Source: Pedobacter metabolipauper (GTDB lineage Bacteria; Bacteroidota; Bacteroidia; Sphingobacteriales; Sphingobacteriaceae). From it: a stretch of DNA of 64,000 bases. Position 1 is the first letter of the stretch. Every line of letters starts with the position of its first letter. Positions 1 through 9,494 of the stretch are shown in pieces. The stretch covers positions 868,001-932,000 of the forward strand of contig NZ_SNYC01000004.1 in the NCBI RefSeq assembly GCF_004362715.1. The letters run 5' to 3'. The translations under genes and the position numbers were made by a program. The notes beneath the pieces were generated by a model, which was given only the letters and a program-made list of their open reading frames with translations, had not been told where the DNA came from and made no database searches.

Positions 1-905
1 TACCGAAAAATCTGGAAGCTGTTTATGCCTATGAAGATGGAGCTGAATATTCTTTTCAGGCTGCTAAAGAAAAAGGGATTACTTGCTTTTATGATCTGCC
101 GATTGGCTATTGGAAAACAGCCAGGAAATTAATGGAGAAGGAAAAGGAGCGCTGGCCGGAATGGAGTATGACCATGGGTGGGTTATTGGATTCAGCGCGT
201 AAGCTACAGCGGAAAGATAATGAATTGATACTTGCAGACTTCATTTTTGTCGCAAGTTCATTTACTGCCAGCACCCTTAAAGATTTTGAGGGGCCGCTTG
301 CAGAAATAAAAGTAATTCCATATGGATTTCCGAAGCCGGTTAGTGCAAGAACATATACCTATCATACCCGAAAAAGAAAGCTGAAGTTACTTTTTGTAGG
401 TGGTTTGTCACAGCGTAAAGGGATTGCAGATCTTTTTGCTGCTGTAGAAGAACTTTCTTCCGATGTTGAACTAACTGTAGTGGGAAGAAAGTCTGTTGAT
501 CATTGCGAAGCACTGAATACTGCATTATCAAAACATCAATGGATACCAAGCTTACCACATGCTGAGGTTTTAAAGCTTATGGGAGAACATGATGTACTGG
601 TGTTCCCTTCATTATTTGAGGGTTTTGGACTGGTGATTACAGAAGCGATGTCGCAAGGAACACCAGTAATTACAACAGAACGGACTGCCGGTCCGGACCT
701 GATTGTAGACGGGCAGAACGGATGGCTTGTAGAAGCTGGCAATGTAAATCAGCTCAGGCAAGCAATAACTAATCTGGTCAACAATCCTGAGCACGTTTCT
801 AAAGCAGGCTATCTGGCCATTGAAACGGCACGATTAAGGCCCTGGAATGTATATGGTGAGGAACTTGCAGACGCAATTAAAAATAATTTGAAGACGAAAA
901 TATGA
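1..905 (+). CDS. Glycosyltransferase family 4 (GT-B), 5' truncated
   Basis: The gene is open from the left window edge (frame starts at base 3), so its N-terminus is missing. The first in-frame ATG at 132 is internal, because readable protein (PKNLEAVYAYEDGAEYSF) precedes it. The visible part holds the C-terminal Rossmann domain of GT4 enzymes: FVGGLSQRKG begins the nucleotide-binding half, and the E-x7-E motif appears as EGFGLVITE. The enzyme would transfer a sugar from a nucleotide-sugar donor onto a lipid-linked exopolysaccharide precursor at the cytoplasmic face of the membrane. The stop overlaps the next start (ATGA at 902-905), indicating translational coupling. Sugar specificity cannot be read from the sequence. 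Confidence 0.88.
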   Translation, partial: PKNLEAVYAYEDGAEYSFQAAKEKGITCFYDLPIGYWKTARKLMEKEKERWPEWSMTMGGLLDSARKLQRKDNELILADFIFVASSFTASTLKDFEGPLAEIKVIPYGFPKPVSARTYTYHTRKRKLKLLFVGGLSQRKGIADLFAAVEELSSDVELTVVGRKSVDHCEALNTALSKHQWIPSLPHAEVLKLMGEHDVLVFPSLFEGFGLVITEAMSQGTPVITTERTAGPDLIVDGQNGWLVEAGNVNQLRQAITNLVNNPEHVSKAGYLAIETARLRPWNVYGEELADAIKNNLKTKI

Positions 906-1990
906 AAGACACAATGATAGCTCCTGTCGTCAACAGGAGTTTTGGCTTAGACTTAACAAGAGCATTTGCAATCACTTTGGTCCTTATTGCACATTTTGTG
1001 AAACAGCTTGAGCACTTCGGTTTTTGGGGAGTGGAATTGTTCTTTGGGTTGAGTGGATTTTTAATCGGACAGATCCTTTGGCGGAGTTTTTCAGAAACAG
1101 AAGATTGGTCATTTAAATATCTTCTCAATTTTTGGTCACGCCGGTGGTGGCGTACCGTTCCCAATTATTACCTGTTTTTAGTGATCATGCTGATCTTTCA
1201 TTATTCTTACGATCAGCTTCCTTCGGTATCTCTGTTCATTAAGCATCTTTGGTTTGGTCAGAATTTTTTGGCCAGAAATGGTGGTTTTTTTGGGGTAGCC
1301 TGGAGTTTATGTATTGAGGAGTGGTTTTATCTTATATTCCCAACCGTATTATTTCTGATTAGTAAACTTAAAGCCAGACCTAAAACGGCATTTATCCTTT
1401 CATTAATTATCGTTTTCGTATTTTGTGCCATTGTTAGGGAGGTTTTGATTCGTCAGCACGTTGGGCATTCACTTCGTGGCATTACAATGGCCAGGCTTGA
1501 TGCAATTGGATGCGGGGTTTTAGTTGCGTTTTGGCTTTCCACCACAAAGATTACGCCCATAAAGAGATGGGCGGCCTTCTGTGCTGGTACCGTACTATTT
1601 ATCATTTCCTTCGTAACTGTTTATTTCTCCGGGCAGACCTATGACGAAATTAAGGAGAGCCGGTACTTACTGGTAAGTGTCTCTTTAGGATTTTCATTAA
1701 TGCTGCCTGTAATTAGTCTGATGCCCAGGCCTGCCGGAATATTCAAGTATTTTTCTGCTGCTGTTGAGAAGGTAAGCCATTGGACCTACTCTCTATACCT
1801 CAGTCATATTCCTGTGATGTTTGCCGTTTATAGTTTAATGGGTAAGTCCAGGTCTGATTTCTATGTCAATACAGGTTCAAAAGTGATTGGATTAGTGATT
1901 ACTTTTGTAGTGTCTGCGGTTATCTTTAAGTATTTTGAATTGCCATTTACACATAAAAGGCCCCGGGAGATCAGACCCGGGAAATTGTAA
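902..1990 (+). CDS. Acyltransferase family 3 (OafA/YrhL-like) membrane protein
   Basis: A 362-residue, strongly hydrophobic protein with about ten membrane segments. The N-terminus carries the family signature: an Arg-Ala pair near residue 20 and His31 at the end of the first helix, followed by the GVELFFGLSGFLIG segment near residue 45. Members move acetyl or other acyl groups across the inner membrane onto sugars of surface polysaccharides. It overlaps the upstream glycosyltransferase by four bases and precedes the Wzy-like gene, so it most likely O-acylates the repeat unit. The acyl donor and target sugar are unknown. Confidence 0.85.
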   Translation: MKDTMIAPVVNRSFGLDLTRAFAITLVLIAHFVKQLEHFGFWGVELFFGLSGFLIGQILWRSFSETEDWSFKYLLNFWSRRWWRTVPNYYLFLVIMLIFHYSYDQLPSVSLFIKHLWFGQNFLARNGGFFGVAWSLCIEEWFYLIFPTVLFLISKLKARPKTAFILSLIIVFVFCAIVREVLIRQHVGHSLRGITMARLDAIGCGVLVAFWLSTTKITPIKRWAAFCAGTVLFIISFVTVYFSGQTYDEIKESRYLLVSVSLGFSLMLPVISLMPRPAGIFKYFSAAVEKVSHWTYSLYLSHIPVMFAVYSLMGKSRSDFYVNTGSKVIGLVITFVVSAVIFKYFELPFTHKRPREIRPGKL

Positions 1991-1991
1991 T

Positions 1992-3308
1992 ATGATGAAC
2001 GAAAGCAAACCCATATTCTCCAATGCCGACCTTAAAAAAGGGATATGGATTTATTTTATTTTACTGATTTTTGAAGGGGCTTTAAGAAAATGGTTTCTGC
2101 CAGGCTTAGCCACGCCTTTATTGGTAATCAGGGATCCGTTGGCCCTGTGGATTCTCGTGATTGCAAATGGCCGGGGACTTTTATTATCAAATATTTATTT
2201 AAGCAGCGCATTTACAATAGGGGCGGTAGGTATTTTTACGGCGGTTATCTTTGGACATGGAAGTCTGCCAGTAGCTATTTTTGGTGCAAGGATCCTAATG
2301 CTTCATCTTCCATTGATCTTTGTGATTGGAACTGTATTTGACCAGGAAGATGTTCTTGAAATGGGGAAGGTGACGCTATTCATTTCTATCCCGATAGGTG
2401 TTCTGATCGCCCTGCAATTTTACAGCCCCCAGTCTGCCTGGGTAAACCGCGGTTTAGGGGGAGATGTTGAGGGCTCTGGTTTTTCCGGAGCTATGGGGTA
2501 TATGAGACCTGCTGGTACATTCTCCTTTAGTACGGGAAATACCTATCTGTACAGTTTAATTTCTGTTTTTGTTTTTTATTATTGGCTTAATATGAAGAAC
2601 ATTAATAAGATCGTGCTGATTGCTGCTACCGCTATGATGTTACTGGTCATTCCATTGTCAATTAGCAGAAGCTTACTTTTCTCTATCCTGGTAACTTTTG
2701 TATTTGTCCTGGCTGGATCGTTAAGAAGTTCTGAAAACCTGGTAAGAATGGTTTTGGCAGCAATAGGGATTGTTTTAATTGTTGTTATCGCCAATCAGTT
2801 TCCATTTTTTCAAACCGGTGTTGAAGTATTTAGTGCACGTTTTAACGGAGCTAATGAAAGCGAAGGCGGGTTGGAGGGTGTATTGGTTGATCGTTACTTA
2901 GGCGGTCTTGTTAATGCCTTAAACTTTAAGTCGGGAATACCATTTTTCGGATATGGGCAAGGTTCGATCTCTAATGTAGGTTCTATGTTACTTTCCGGAA
3001 GGACTTTTGGAGGAATGGCTGAGGGAGAGTGGGGAAGGACAATTGCAGAACTTGGTCCGATCCTGGGGCTTCTATTGGTTTTTTTGAGAATATCATTCAG
3101 TATAAAAGTCGCTTTAGCCGGCTTTTCCAGGCTCAAAAGAGGAGATCTTCTTCCCTGGCTGCTTTTAAGTTCCTGTCTTTTGATTTTCCCTCAGGGAAAT
3201 TGGGCACAGCCTACTTCTTTGGGCTTTAGTACCCTGGTAACTGGTCTGCTGATCGCTTCGCTCCGGGAAAGAGCAAAGGAGCCTGAACCTGAAATTGAAA
3301 CTAACTAG
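1992..3308 (+). CDS. O-antigen ligase/Wzy polymerase-like membrane protein
   Basis: About 438 residues with ten or more hydrophobic segments and a large loop near residues 265-330 (containing the FSARFNGANESEGG stretch), the layout of Wzy/WaaL polymerases. The near-N-terminal EGALRKWFLPGLATPL segment is typical of a Bacteroidota exopolysaccharide polymerase-like family. The reading frame stays open upstream to an ATG at 1935, but that region overlaps the acyltransferase and lacks hydrophobic character. The ATG pair at 1992/1995, just after the upstream stop, fits better. Likely role: periplasmic polymerisation of lipid-linked repeat units. Polymerase versus ligase cannot be separated by eye. 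Confidence 0.78.
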   Translation: MMNESKPIFSNADLKKGIWIYFILLIFEGALRKWFLPGLATPLLVIRDPLALWILVIANGRGLLLSNIYLSSAFTIGAVGIFTAVIFGHGSLPVAIFGARILMLHLPLIFVIGTVFDQEDVLEMGKVTLFISIPIGVLIALQFYSPQSAWVNRGLGGDVEGSGFSGAMGYMRPAGTFSFSTGNTYLYSLISVFVFYYWLNMKNINKIVLIAATAMMLLVIPLSISRSLLFSILVTFVFVLAGSLRSSENLVRMVLAAIGIVLIVVIANQFPFFQTGVEVFSARFNGANESEGGLEGVLVDRYLGGLVNALNFKSGIPFFGYGQGSISNVGSMLLSGRTFGGMAEGEWGRTIAELGPILGLLLVFLRISFSIKVALAGFSRLKRGDLLPWLLLSSCLLIFPQGNWAQPTSLGFSTLVTGLLIASLRERAKEPEPEIETN

Positions 3309-3314
3309 ATTAAA

Positions 3315-4493
3315 ATGAACATTGTTGTTTTTACCCATCCAGAATTTCTTCCGTCGCAAAGTATGCCGCGCTTTGCAGCAATGATTGTGGATGGAATGCG
3401 TGCCAAAGGACATCAGGTGGAAATCTGGACTGCAGCGCCGGTATTTTATGAAATACGGCCGCTTCAAAAATTTAAAAAGTGGCTGGGCTATGTGGATCAG
3501 TATCTTATTTTCCCCGGAGACGTCAGAAAAAAACTCAGAGCCTGCAGTAAAGATACCCTGTTTGTTTTTACGGATCATGCACTTGGACCCTGGGTACCTT
3601 TGGTGAAAGACAGGCCACATGTGATACATTGTCACGATTTTCTTGCCCAGCGTTCCGCAAAAGGAGAGATCATTGAAAATTTAACTTCTTTTACAGGCCG
3701 TAGATATCAGCAGTTTATTCATGCCGGATATGCCGCCGGGAAGAACTTTATATCGGTATCACATAAGACCAAAGCCGATCTTGAGGAGTTCCTTACTATA
3801 AAACCATTGCGTTCTGAGGTCGTATATAATGGACTGAACCCGCTTTTTAAACCATTTCCGCCGGCTGAAGCCAGGAAAATATTGTCCAGGCAGTTTCATA
3901 TCAGCCTGATGGATGGTTATATCCTGCATGTTGGCGGAAACCAATGGTATAAAAACAGAACCGGTGTGATTGAAATCTATAACGAATGGAGGGTGATGTA
4001 CCCAGCTCATTTGCCGCTGATCATGATCGGCCCTAAACCTACAGCATCCTTACTGGCTAAACATGAGGGTTCTCCTTATAAAAAAGACATTCATTTTTTG
4101 TCAGGTATTGCGGATGATGCAGTGGCGCAGGCCTATTCAGGTGCTTCGGCATTTCTTTTCCCTTCTTTAGCAGAAGGATTTGGCTGGCCAATTGCTGAGG
4201 CAATGGCATCAGGAACACAGGTAGTTACCACTAATGAAGATCCGATGCTGGAGGTAGCCGGAGCTGCAGGCTTTCGCATTGAACGAAAGCCTGCGGCGGC
4301 AGCTGACCAGGCGTATTGGGCCAGAAGAGCTGCTGTGGTACTGCAGGAGGCCATTGGTTTGGAAGAGCCGGAAAAGAACAGGAGTATTGAACGTGGATTT
4401 GCTAATGTGCAAAGGTTTAACCTGGAAGATGCGCTGGATCGAATTGAACAAATTTATAAAGCTGTACTTACTGATGATTTAAAAGCTACATGA
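3315..4493 (+). CDS. Glycosyltransferase family 4
   Basis: A 392-residue GT-B enzyme. The N-terminal acceptor half starts MNIVVFTHPEFLPSQSMPRF and carries the HCHDFLAQRSA segment near residues 105-115. The C-terminal donor-binding half has GGNQWYKNRTG and the E-x7-E motif EGFGWPIAE near residue 285. Full length for GT4. It lies six bases after the polymerase gene and overlaps the next glycosyltransferase by four bases (ATGA at 4490), so it belongs to the exopolysaccharide operon and should add one sugar of the repeat unit in the cytoplasm. Donor and linkage are not deducible. Confidence 0.87.
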   Translation: MNIVVFTHPEFLPSQSMPRFAAMIVDGMRAKGHQVEIWTAAPVFYEIRPLQKFKKWLGYVDQYLIFPGDVRKKLRACSKDTLFVFTDHALGPWVPLVKDRPHVIHCHDFLAQRSAKGEIIENLTSFTGRRYQQFIHAGYAAGKNFISVSHKTKADLEEFLTIKPLRSEVVYNGLNPLFKPFPPAEARKILSRQFHISLMDGYILHVGGNQWYKNRTGVIEIYNEWRVMYPAHLPLIMIGPKPTASLLAKHEGSPYKKDIHFLSGIADDAVAQAYSGASAFLFPSLAEGFGWPIAEAMASGTQVVTTNEDPMLEVAGAAGFRIERKPAAAADQAYWARRAAVVLQEAIGLEEPEKNRSIERGFANVQRFNLEDALDRIEQIYKAVLTDDLKAT

Positions 4494-5632
4494 TGAGAAT
4501 CCTGCACATTGTACCATCTTATAAACCTGCATATATTTATGGAGGGCCTATTGAATCTGTTTCAAAATTATGTGAAGGCCTTGCGGCCCAGGGGCACACC
4601 GTTGATGTTTTTACAACGACCGCAAATGGAGAGACAGACCTGCCCGTTGAAGCTGGAATTCCAATCCATGTAGATGGGGTAAATGTTACCTACTTTAAAC
4701 GGAACACCGGAGATCCAAATAACATTTCCATTGCGCTCTGGAAACAATTGATTAAAAGTGCAGATCAATATGACCTGGTACACATTCAATCCTGGTGGAA
4801 TTTGCTGGTTATTGGCGCTGCGGTAATCTGTCATTCTAAAAAAGTCAAAGTTGTAATTTCTCCAAGGGGAATGCTTGCCGCATATATATTTAATTCAGGC
4901 AAGGCTGCAGCAAAGAAGATGATCCATCAAACGGTAGGCAGATGGGCCTTGTCAAAATGTACCTTTCATGCAACTGCACCGTCCGAGTATGAGGAATGTC
5001 AGGGTGTAATTCCGGGTTGGAAGGGTTTTATAGCGCCAAACTTGCTGACGCTTCCTGATCTCGCGGTTACGAAAGTTAAGAATGAGGTTTTCACGCTCAT
5101 ATTTATGTCCAGGATCCATCCGAAAAAGGGAATAGAGATCTTGTTTGATGCGATAAGCCGCCTGAAAGTGCGTGTCCGCTTAAAGATTGCCGGAACTGGT
5201 GATGAAGAATATATCAAACAATTAAAAGCAGCAGCTCAGGATCTCGGTATTGCAGCGTGTATCGAATGGCTTGGCTGGGTAGACCGGGAGAACAAGTTTA
5301 AGCAGCTGATGAGCGCAGATCTTTTTGTTCTGGTGTCTCTAAACGAAAATTTTGCTAATGTTGTTGTCGAGGCATTACATGTGGGCACACCGGTTTTTCT
5401 TTCTGAAGATGTGGCTTTGTCTGCATTTGTAAAACAGTATGACCAGGGATGGGTAACTACGCTGGCTGTTGAGGATGTGACCGAAAAGCTAACGCAGGCA
5501 ATTAATGACCGGGACAAGTCTGCTGAGATTAATAACAACAGTCAGAACCTGATCCGGGAGCACTTTTCTGTTGTTAAGGTAATTGGCGACTATGTTAGTG
5601 CCTATGAAGAAGTAATAAATAATAAAAAATAA
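4490..5632 (+). CDS. Glycosyltransferase family 4
   Basis: A 380-residue GT4 enzyme beginning MMRILHIVPSYKPAYIYGG, where the GG loop (YGGPIESVSKL) is typical of the donor/acceptor cleft. The C-terminal half shows FMSRIHPKKGIEIL and a variant E-x7-E region (NENFANVVVEALHVGTP), with Asn or Phe in place of the usual Gly residues. Stop and start overlap those of its upstream neighbour, and the following acetyltransferase begins two bases downstream. Probably adds a sugar to the exopolysaccharide repeat unit. Confidence 0.86.
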   Translation: MMRILHIVPSYKPAYIYGGPIESVSKLCEGLAAQGHTVDVFTTTANGETDLPVEAGIPIHVDGVNVTYFKRNTGDPNNISIALWKQLIKSADQYDLVHIQSWWNLLVIGAAVICHSKKVKVVISPRGMLAAYIFNSGKAAAKKMIHQTVGRWALSKCTFHATAPSEYEECQGVIPGWKGFIAPNLLTLPDLAVTKVKNEVFTLIFMSRIHPKKGIEILFDAISRLKVRVRLKIAGTGDEEYIKQLKAAAQDLGIAACIEWLGWVDRENKFKQLMSADLFVLVSLNENFANVVVEALHVGTPVFLSEDVALSAFVKQYDQGWVTTLAVEDVTEKLTQAINDRDKSAEINNNSQNLIREHFSVVKVIGDYVSAYEEVINNKK

Positions 5633-5633
5633 G

Positions 5634-6194
5634 ATGACTGATCCGGAATTAGAAGTAAAGAACGCGTATGTACAACCTGTTTTTACGACGGGAGATAAGA
5701 TTAAACGGTTGATCTGGCAAATAACCTGGCTGGTTCTTTGCCGGTACACACCAGCTCCGCTTTATTTTTGGCGCAACTTCATTTTAAGACTTTTCGGTGC
5801 AAGGCTGGGAAAGAAGAACCACATTTATCCAAGCTGCAAAATCTGGGCACCCTGGTTATTGGAGACTGATGACCATGCGGCTATAGGTCCTGGTGCAGAA
5901 GTATATAATCCGGGTGGAGTGTATTTAGGTAAACATGCCATACTTTCTCAGGATTCTTACCTTTGCGGGGCTACCCATGACTATGACTCTGCAAATTTTA
6001 CCTATATCAAACGGGAAATCAGGGTGGAAGCCTATGCCTGGATCTGTGCAAAGGCAATTGTATTGCCTGGTATTCATTGTAAAACGGGTAGTGTGCTTGC
6101 TGCGGGTGCTGTTTTATCCAAAAATATGGAAGAATGGACAATTTATGGTGGAAATCCTGCAGTAAAACTTAAAATTAGGGTAAACTTTACTTAA
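5634..6194 (+). CDS. WcaF-type left-handed beta-helix acetyltransferase
   Basis: A 186-residue protein with hexapeptide-repeat character from about residue 60 to the end (AIGPGAEVYNPGGVYLGKHAILS, VLPGIHCKTGSVLAAGAVLS, split here only by description). It has the family landmarks RLFGARLGKKNHIYPS and SYLCGATHDYDS. WcaF-type enzymes transfer acetyl from acetyl-CoA to a sugar of colanic-acid-like polysaccharides in the cytoplasm as trimers. It closes the first run of tightly packed EPS genes; a 124-base gap with its own promoter element follows. Confidence 0.87.
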   Translation: MTDPELEVKNAYVQPVFTTGDKIKRLIWQITWLVLCRYTPAPLYFWRNFILRLFGARLGKKNHIYPSCKIWAPWLLETDDHAAIGPGAEVYNPGGVYLGKHAILSQDSYLCGATHDYDSANFTYIKREIRVEAYAWICAKAIVLPGIHCKTGSVLAAGAVLSKNMEEWTIYGGNPAVKLKIRVNFT

Positions 6195-6264
6195 CATATT
6201 GATTTTTTAGAAAAAATATACACCAATTGTTTCTAAAAATACTAGGTCATTATCTGAAATTTCC

Positions 6265-6272
6265 TATATTTG
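6265..6272 (+). promoter_or_regulatory. Bacteroidota -7 promoter element (TAnnTTTG)
   Basis: TATATTTG is an exact match to the -7 consensus of Bacteroidota sigma-ABfr promoters. It stands about 47 bases before the GT2 start codon in the only sizeable gap between 1 and 8434. No convincing -33 TTG lies at the usual distance. It suggests that the last two EPS glycosyltransferase genes can be transcribed independently. Confidence 0.45.
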
Positions 6273-6318
6273 AGGGGGAAAGGGTTATAGTGCCACAAAA
6301 TATTCTTTAATATAAATA

Positions 6319-7155
6319 ATGCTGCTTGATCTTACTATAGCAATTCCGGTAAAGAATGAAGAAAATAGCTTAAAAGGGTGCCTGGATGCTATTGGCCCTG
6401 ATTTAGCAAAAAAAATAATAGTTATAGATTCTGGAAGTACCGATCGTACCAGGGCTATAGCAGAAACTTACGGAGCAGAAGTTGTTGACTTTAAATGGGA
6501 TGGAAGATATCCCAAAAAAAGAAACTGGTTCCTTCAGAATCATGCCCCGCTAACCAAATGGATCCTTTTTTTAGATGCTGATGAACACCTGACCCTTGAT
6601 TTTAAACAAGAGTTAAGGGATGCTTTGACCAATGGGAGCGACGGTATTGCGGGCTACTGGTTAAAATATACTATATTTTTTATGGGTAAAAACCTGAAAG
6701 GCGGATACCCTTTATATAAACTGGCCTTGTTCAAAGTAGGTGCCGGTGAATATGAGCGGATTGATGAAGACCAGTGGAGCAAGCTGGATATGGAGATCCA
6801 TGAACACCCGGTTTTAAATGGAGAGACTGGTAAATTTAAAAATAAGATTGATCATATGGACTTTAGGGGCATATCCCATTATGTGATTAAACATAACGAA
6901 TATGCATCCTGGGAAGCTAAAAGATACATGACTGCAGTGAATGATCCTGTTGTAAGGGAATCATGGACCTGGAAGCAAAAAATTAAATATCGGTTAATGA
7001 GGAGTGTATTTATAGGGCCTGTTTATTTTTTTGGTAGCTATATCCTTTTAGGGGGCTTTAGGGATGGAAAAAGAGGACTTTCATTTGCAATTATGAAGAT
7101 GTCCTATTTCAATCAGGTGTATTGTATGATTCAGGAATTAAAGATCAATAAATAG
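6319..7155 (+). CDS. Glycosyltransferase family 2 (WaaE/KdtX-like)
   Basis: A 278-residue GT-A enzyme. It starts with a nucleotide-binding segment (IAIPVKNEENSLKGCLDAI), followed by VIDSGSTDRTRAIAETYGA and the metal-binding D-x-D as FLDADEHL near residue 86. The C-terminal region (MRSVFIGPVYFFGSYILLGG) contains a hydrophobic stretch that probably anchors the enzyme to the membrane. The KKRNW motif after the first strand is shared with the lipopolysaccharide-core beta-glucosyltransferase WaaE group. It sits five bases before the WcaI-like gene. Predicted to add a beta-linked hexose to the EPS unit. Confidence 0.86.
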   Translation: MLLDLTIAIPVKNEENSLKGCLDAIGPDLAKKIIVIDSGSTDRTRAIAETYGAEVVDFKWDGRYPKKRNWFLQNHAPLTKWILFLDADEHLTLDFKQELRDALTNGSDGIAGYWLKYTIFFMGKNLKGGYPLYKLALFKVGAGEYERIDEDQWSKLDMEIHEHPVLNGETGKFKNKIDHMDFRGISHYVIKHNEYASWEAKRYMTAVNDPVVRESWTWKQKIKYRLMRSVFIGPVYFFGSYILLGGFRDGKRGLSFAIMKMSYFNQVYCMIQELKINK

Positions 7156-7159
7156 TTAG

Positions 7160-8434
7160 ATGGATACTGGAAACAAACGGATATTAGTGCTCGGAATCAA
7201 TAGCCTGCCGGAACTCACGGGTATCGGTAAATATACCGGTGAAATGCTGGACTGGATGGTTGGGCAAGGTAACGAGATTACGATGGTCACCGCATTTCCC
7301 TATTATCCCGACTGGAAAGTACAGGCACCCTATTCCGGGAATTTTTATAAAAAAGAAGTCAATTTTGATGGGAAGCAGATCATTTACCGGTGTCCTTTGT
7401 ATGTGCCGGGAAGACCTTCCGGCTTGAAAAGGATTATCCATGAAGCCTCATTCTTTCTGTCAGCCTTCTTTGTCGTATTTGCACTTCTTTTTAAGAAACG
7501 CGCCGACCTGGTTATTTGTGTGTCCCCACCCTTTCATTTGGGGTTTCTGGCACTTATTTATCGCTTCTTCAAGAAATCACCGGTTCTTTATCACATACAG
7601 GACTTGCAGATCGATGCCGCCAAGAAATTAAAGGTGTTGAAATATGACTGGATGTTCAATCTGCTGTTTGCTATGGAAAGGTTTATCTTAAACCGCGTGG
7701 ATAAGATCACAACCATCTCCGACGGAATGAAGAAGAAAGTAATGGAAAAAACGGCCAGACCCGTTACACTCTTTCCAAATTGGGTAGACACCACTAATTA
7801 TTTCCCGATACCAAACCGTGACCTTTTAAAGGAAAAGTGGAATTTCTCGCCTGAGGACCGGGTAGTTTTATACTCAGGAAGTATTGGTGAAAAACAGGGA
7901 CTGGATAGCCTGATCCGGATTGCTGCTCAGTTGAAGAATAATAAAACCATAAAGTTTGTCATTTGCGGTACCGGGCCATTTAAAGATGATCTCGTAAAAA
8001 TGGCTGTGGATCTGGATCTGAAAAATGTCTTCTTCTTTCCTTTGCAGGATAACCAGGTATTTAATGAATTTTTAAATATGGCTGATGTACACCTGGTGCT
8101 TCAAAAGGGGGATGCCAGTGATTTGGTGATGCCTTCAAAATTAACAACCATACTTTCTGTAGGCGGACTGGCCCTGGTTACTGCGCGTCCGTTAACTACA
8201 CTTAATGAAGTGGTCAGTAAATATCAGATGGGCGTGGTCATTATGCCGGAGGATGAAACCCTTTTAAGAGAGGCTATTGTGCGTTGTTGTGATCATGGAT
8301 TCTCAGAGCATCGGATAAATGCCAGGAAATATGCGGAAAATAACCTGAACAAGGATGCGATATTAACCAGTTTGATGGCATTTGCAACGCCACCTAAAAC
8401 TTCGGGATACCACTTATCTGTGTCATTAATATAG
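7160..8434 (+). CDS. WcaI-type colanic-acid glycosyltransferase
   Basis: A 424-residue GT4 protein with the hallmark N-terminus of WcaI enzymes: GINSLPELTGIGKYTGEM then TAFPYYPDWKV near residues 10-50. A hydrophobic segment near residues 95-115 (SAFFVVFALLF) is also typical. The C-terminal half has LYSGSIGEKQGLD and the donor site around VLQKGDASDLVMPSKL. WcaI family members transfer fucose or related sugars in colanic-acid-like pathways; the actual sugar here is unknown. Last gene of the first EPS block; a 365-base AT-rich gap follows. Confidence 0.87.
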   Translation: MDTGNKRILVLGINSLPELTGIGKYTGEMLDWMVGQGNEITMVTAFPYYPDWKVQAPYSGNFYKKEVNFDGKQIIYRCPLYVPGRPSGLKRIIHEASFFLSAFFVVFALLFKKRADLVICVSPPFHLGFLALIYRFFKKSPVLYHIQDLQIDAAKKLKVLKYDWMFNLLFAMERFILNRVDKITTISDGMKKKVMEKTARPVTLFPNWVDTTNYFPIPNRDLLKEKWNFSPEDRVVLYSGSIGEKQGLDSLIRIAAQLKNNKTIKFVICGTGPFKDDLVKMAVDLDLKNVFFFPLQDNQVFNEFLNMADVHLVLQKGDASDLVMPSKLTTILSVGGLALVTARPLTTLNEVVSKYQMGVVIMPEDETLLREAIVRCCDHGFSEHRINARKYAENNLNKDAILTSLMAFATPPKTSGYHLSVSLI

Positions 8435-8799
8435 GTTGTAGTTGCAAATTTAGAATAAACAAAAGTTAATCGTTCGGTTATTCCTGGTTTTTTTCCAGAA
8501 TAAAAAGATTAATTTTTCTTTTTAATTATAGTTCCTTATTTTGTACAACCTGCATGTTTTTAATCTTGTTTTGGTAATTAAAATTATAGGAAAGTAAATA
8601 ATCAATATGATATTTATATTAAATTATAAATTTTTTCTAGGAAAACAGCAATATATTGATATATTTACATTATCATTTAGCTGTGTTACAGGTTCTTCAC
8701 AATTTCCTCCGGAAGATTCTGTAATACCTGGATAAACTAAAGCCAAATATAAACTACATATTAATTAATGCGGGTAATAATAGAACTTAATAAATTCCT
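8435..8799. other. 365-base AT-rich intergenic region with a weak terminator-like hairpin
   Basis: No gene is visible. Bases 8478-8503 form an imperfect hairpin (TTATTCCTGG / CCAGAATAA with one bulged C) whose loop is a T run. It could end the first EPS transcript, although no uninterrupted T run follows at once. The rest is A/T-rich and probably holds the promoter of the barrel-protein gene at 8800, but I see no exact TAnnTTTG element. Confidence 0.35.
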
Positions 8800-9489
8800 A
8801 TGAAAAGAATTGTATTGCTAATTTTTTCCGGCATCCTTCTAATTAGTACGGCTAAGGCTCAGTACGGTGATGATTATCTTTTTAATCGTTCAATTGGTGT
8901 TCAGGTTGGTTCTCAGGGAATCGGCCTTGAGTTTGCCCATTATCTGGGTACGCGGACAAACTTGAGGCTGACAGCAAATTTGCTTCCTTTAAGTTATAAG
9001 ACTCAAAAGAGTTTTAGCAGTAATTATAACTATAATTTGGATGCGAAGTTAAACTTAACCAATGTAAGTCTGATCATGGATTACCAGCTATTCTATTACG
9101 AACGCGGTTTTAAGAGTAAGTTATACTTCAGTGGAGGTGCCGCTTACTTTGTGAATGGTAAAACGACAGGAACAGCAATGCTCGCTGATAATTATGTTTA
9201 TGGAGACCTGGTTTTTACACCGGAAGAAGTAGGTGAGATCCGTGCTACGGCAGACTGGAAAGGCCCTGCAGTTTATGCAGGTTTGGGCTTCACTGGTGTT
9301 CCGATAAGCAATACCATTAACTTTGGAACCAATCTTGGTGTGTACTATCTGGGACGCCCTGAAACTGGACTGACTTCTACAAACTGGCTTGCCGGGAATG
9401 AGCGGAATGCGGAAATTTTAAAGGATAATTTAAAAAGCTATAAATGGCTGCCTAATCTACAAGTTACTTTCAGTTATAAATTTAATTAA
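8800..9489 (+). CDS. Predicted outer-membrane beta-barrel protein, unknown function
   Basis: A 229-residue protein with a clear signal peptide (MKRIVLLIFSGILLISTAKA, cleavage before QYGDD). The mature part alternates polar and hydrophobic residues with many aromatic residues (for example YLFNRSIGVQVGSQGIGLEF and VSLIMDYQLFYY) and ends in YKFN, a terminal aromatic beta-signal. This resembles 8- to 10-stranded barrels. I do not recognise a named family. It lies between exopolysaccharide genes and five bases before a lipoprotein gene, so a role in polymer export or surface attachment is plausible but unproven. Confidence 0.65.
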   Translation: MKRIVLLIFSGILLISTAKAQYGDDYLFNRSIGVQVGSQGIGLEFAHYLGTRTNLRLTANLLPLSYKTQKSFSSNYNYNLDAKLNLTNVSLIMDYQLFYYERGFKSKLYFSGGAAYFVNGKTTGTAMLADNYVYGDLVFTPEEVGEIRATADWKGPAVYAGLGFTGVPISNTINFGTNLGVYYLGRPETGLTSTNWLAGNERNAEILKDNLKSYKWLPNLQVTFSYKFN

Positions 9490-9494
9490 TCGCC

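Noticed and set aside
1935..1991. Upstream start for the Wzy-like gene at 1935
   Set aside because: It would overlap the acyltransferase by 56 bases and add a hydrophilic stretch not typical of the family; ATG 1992 directly follows the preceding stop.
6201..6217. ATTTTTT-AG-AAAAAAT palindrome as a terminator
   Set aside because: It is A/T only and too weak to pause polymerase; it is expected by chance in this AT-rich gap.
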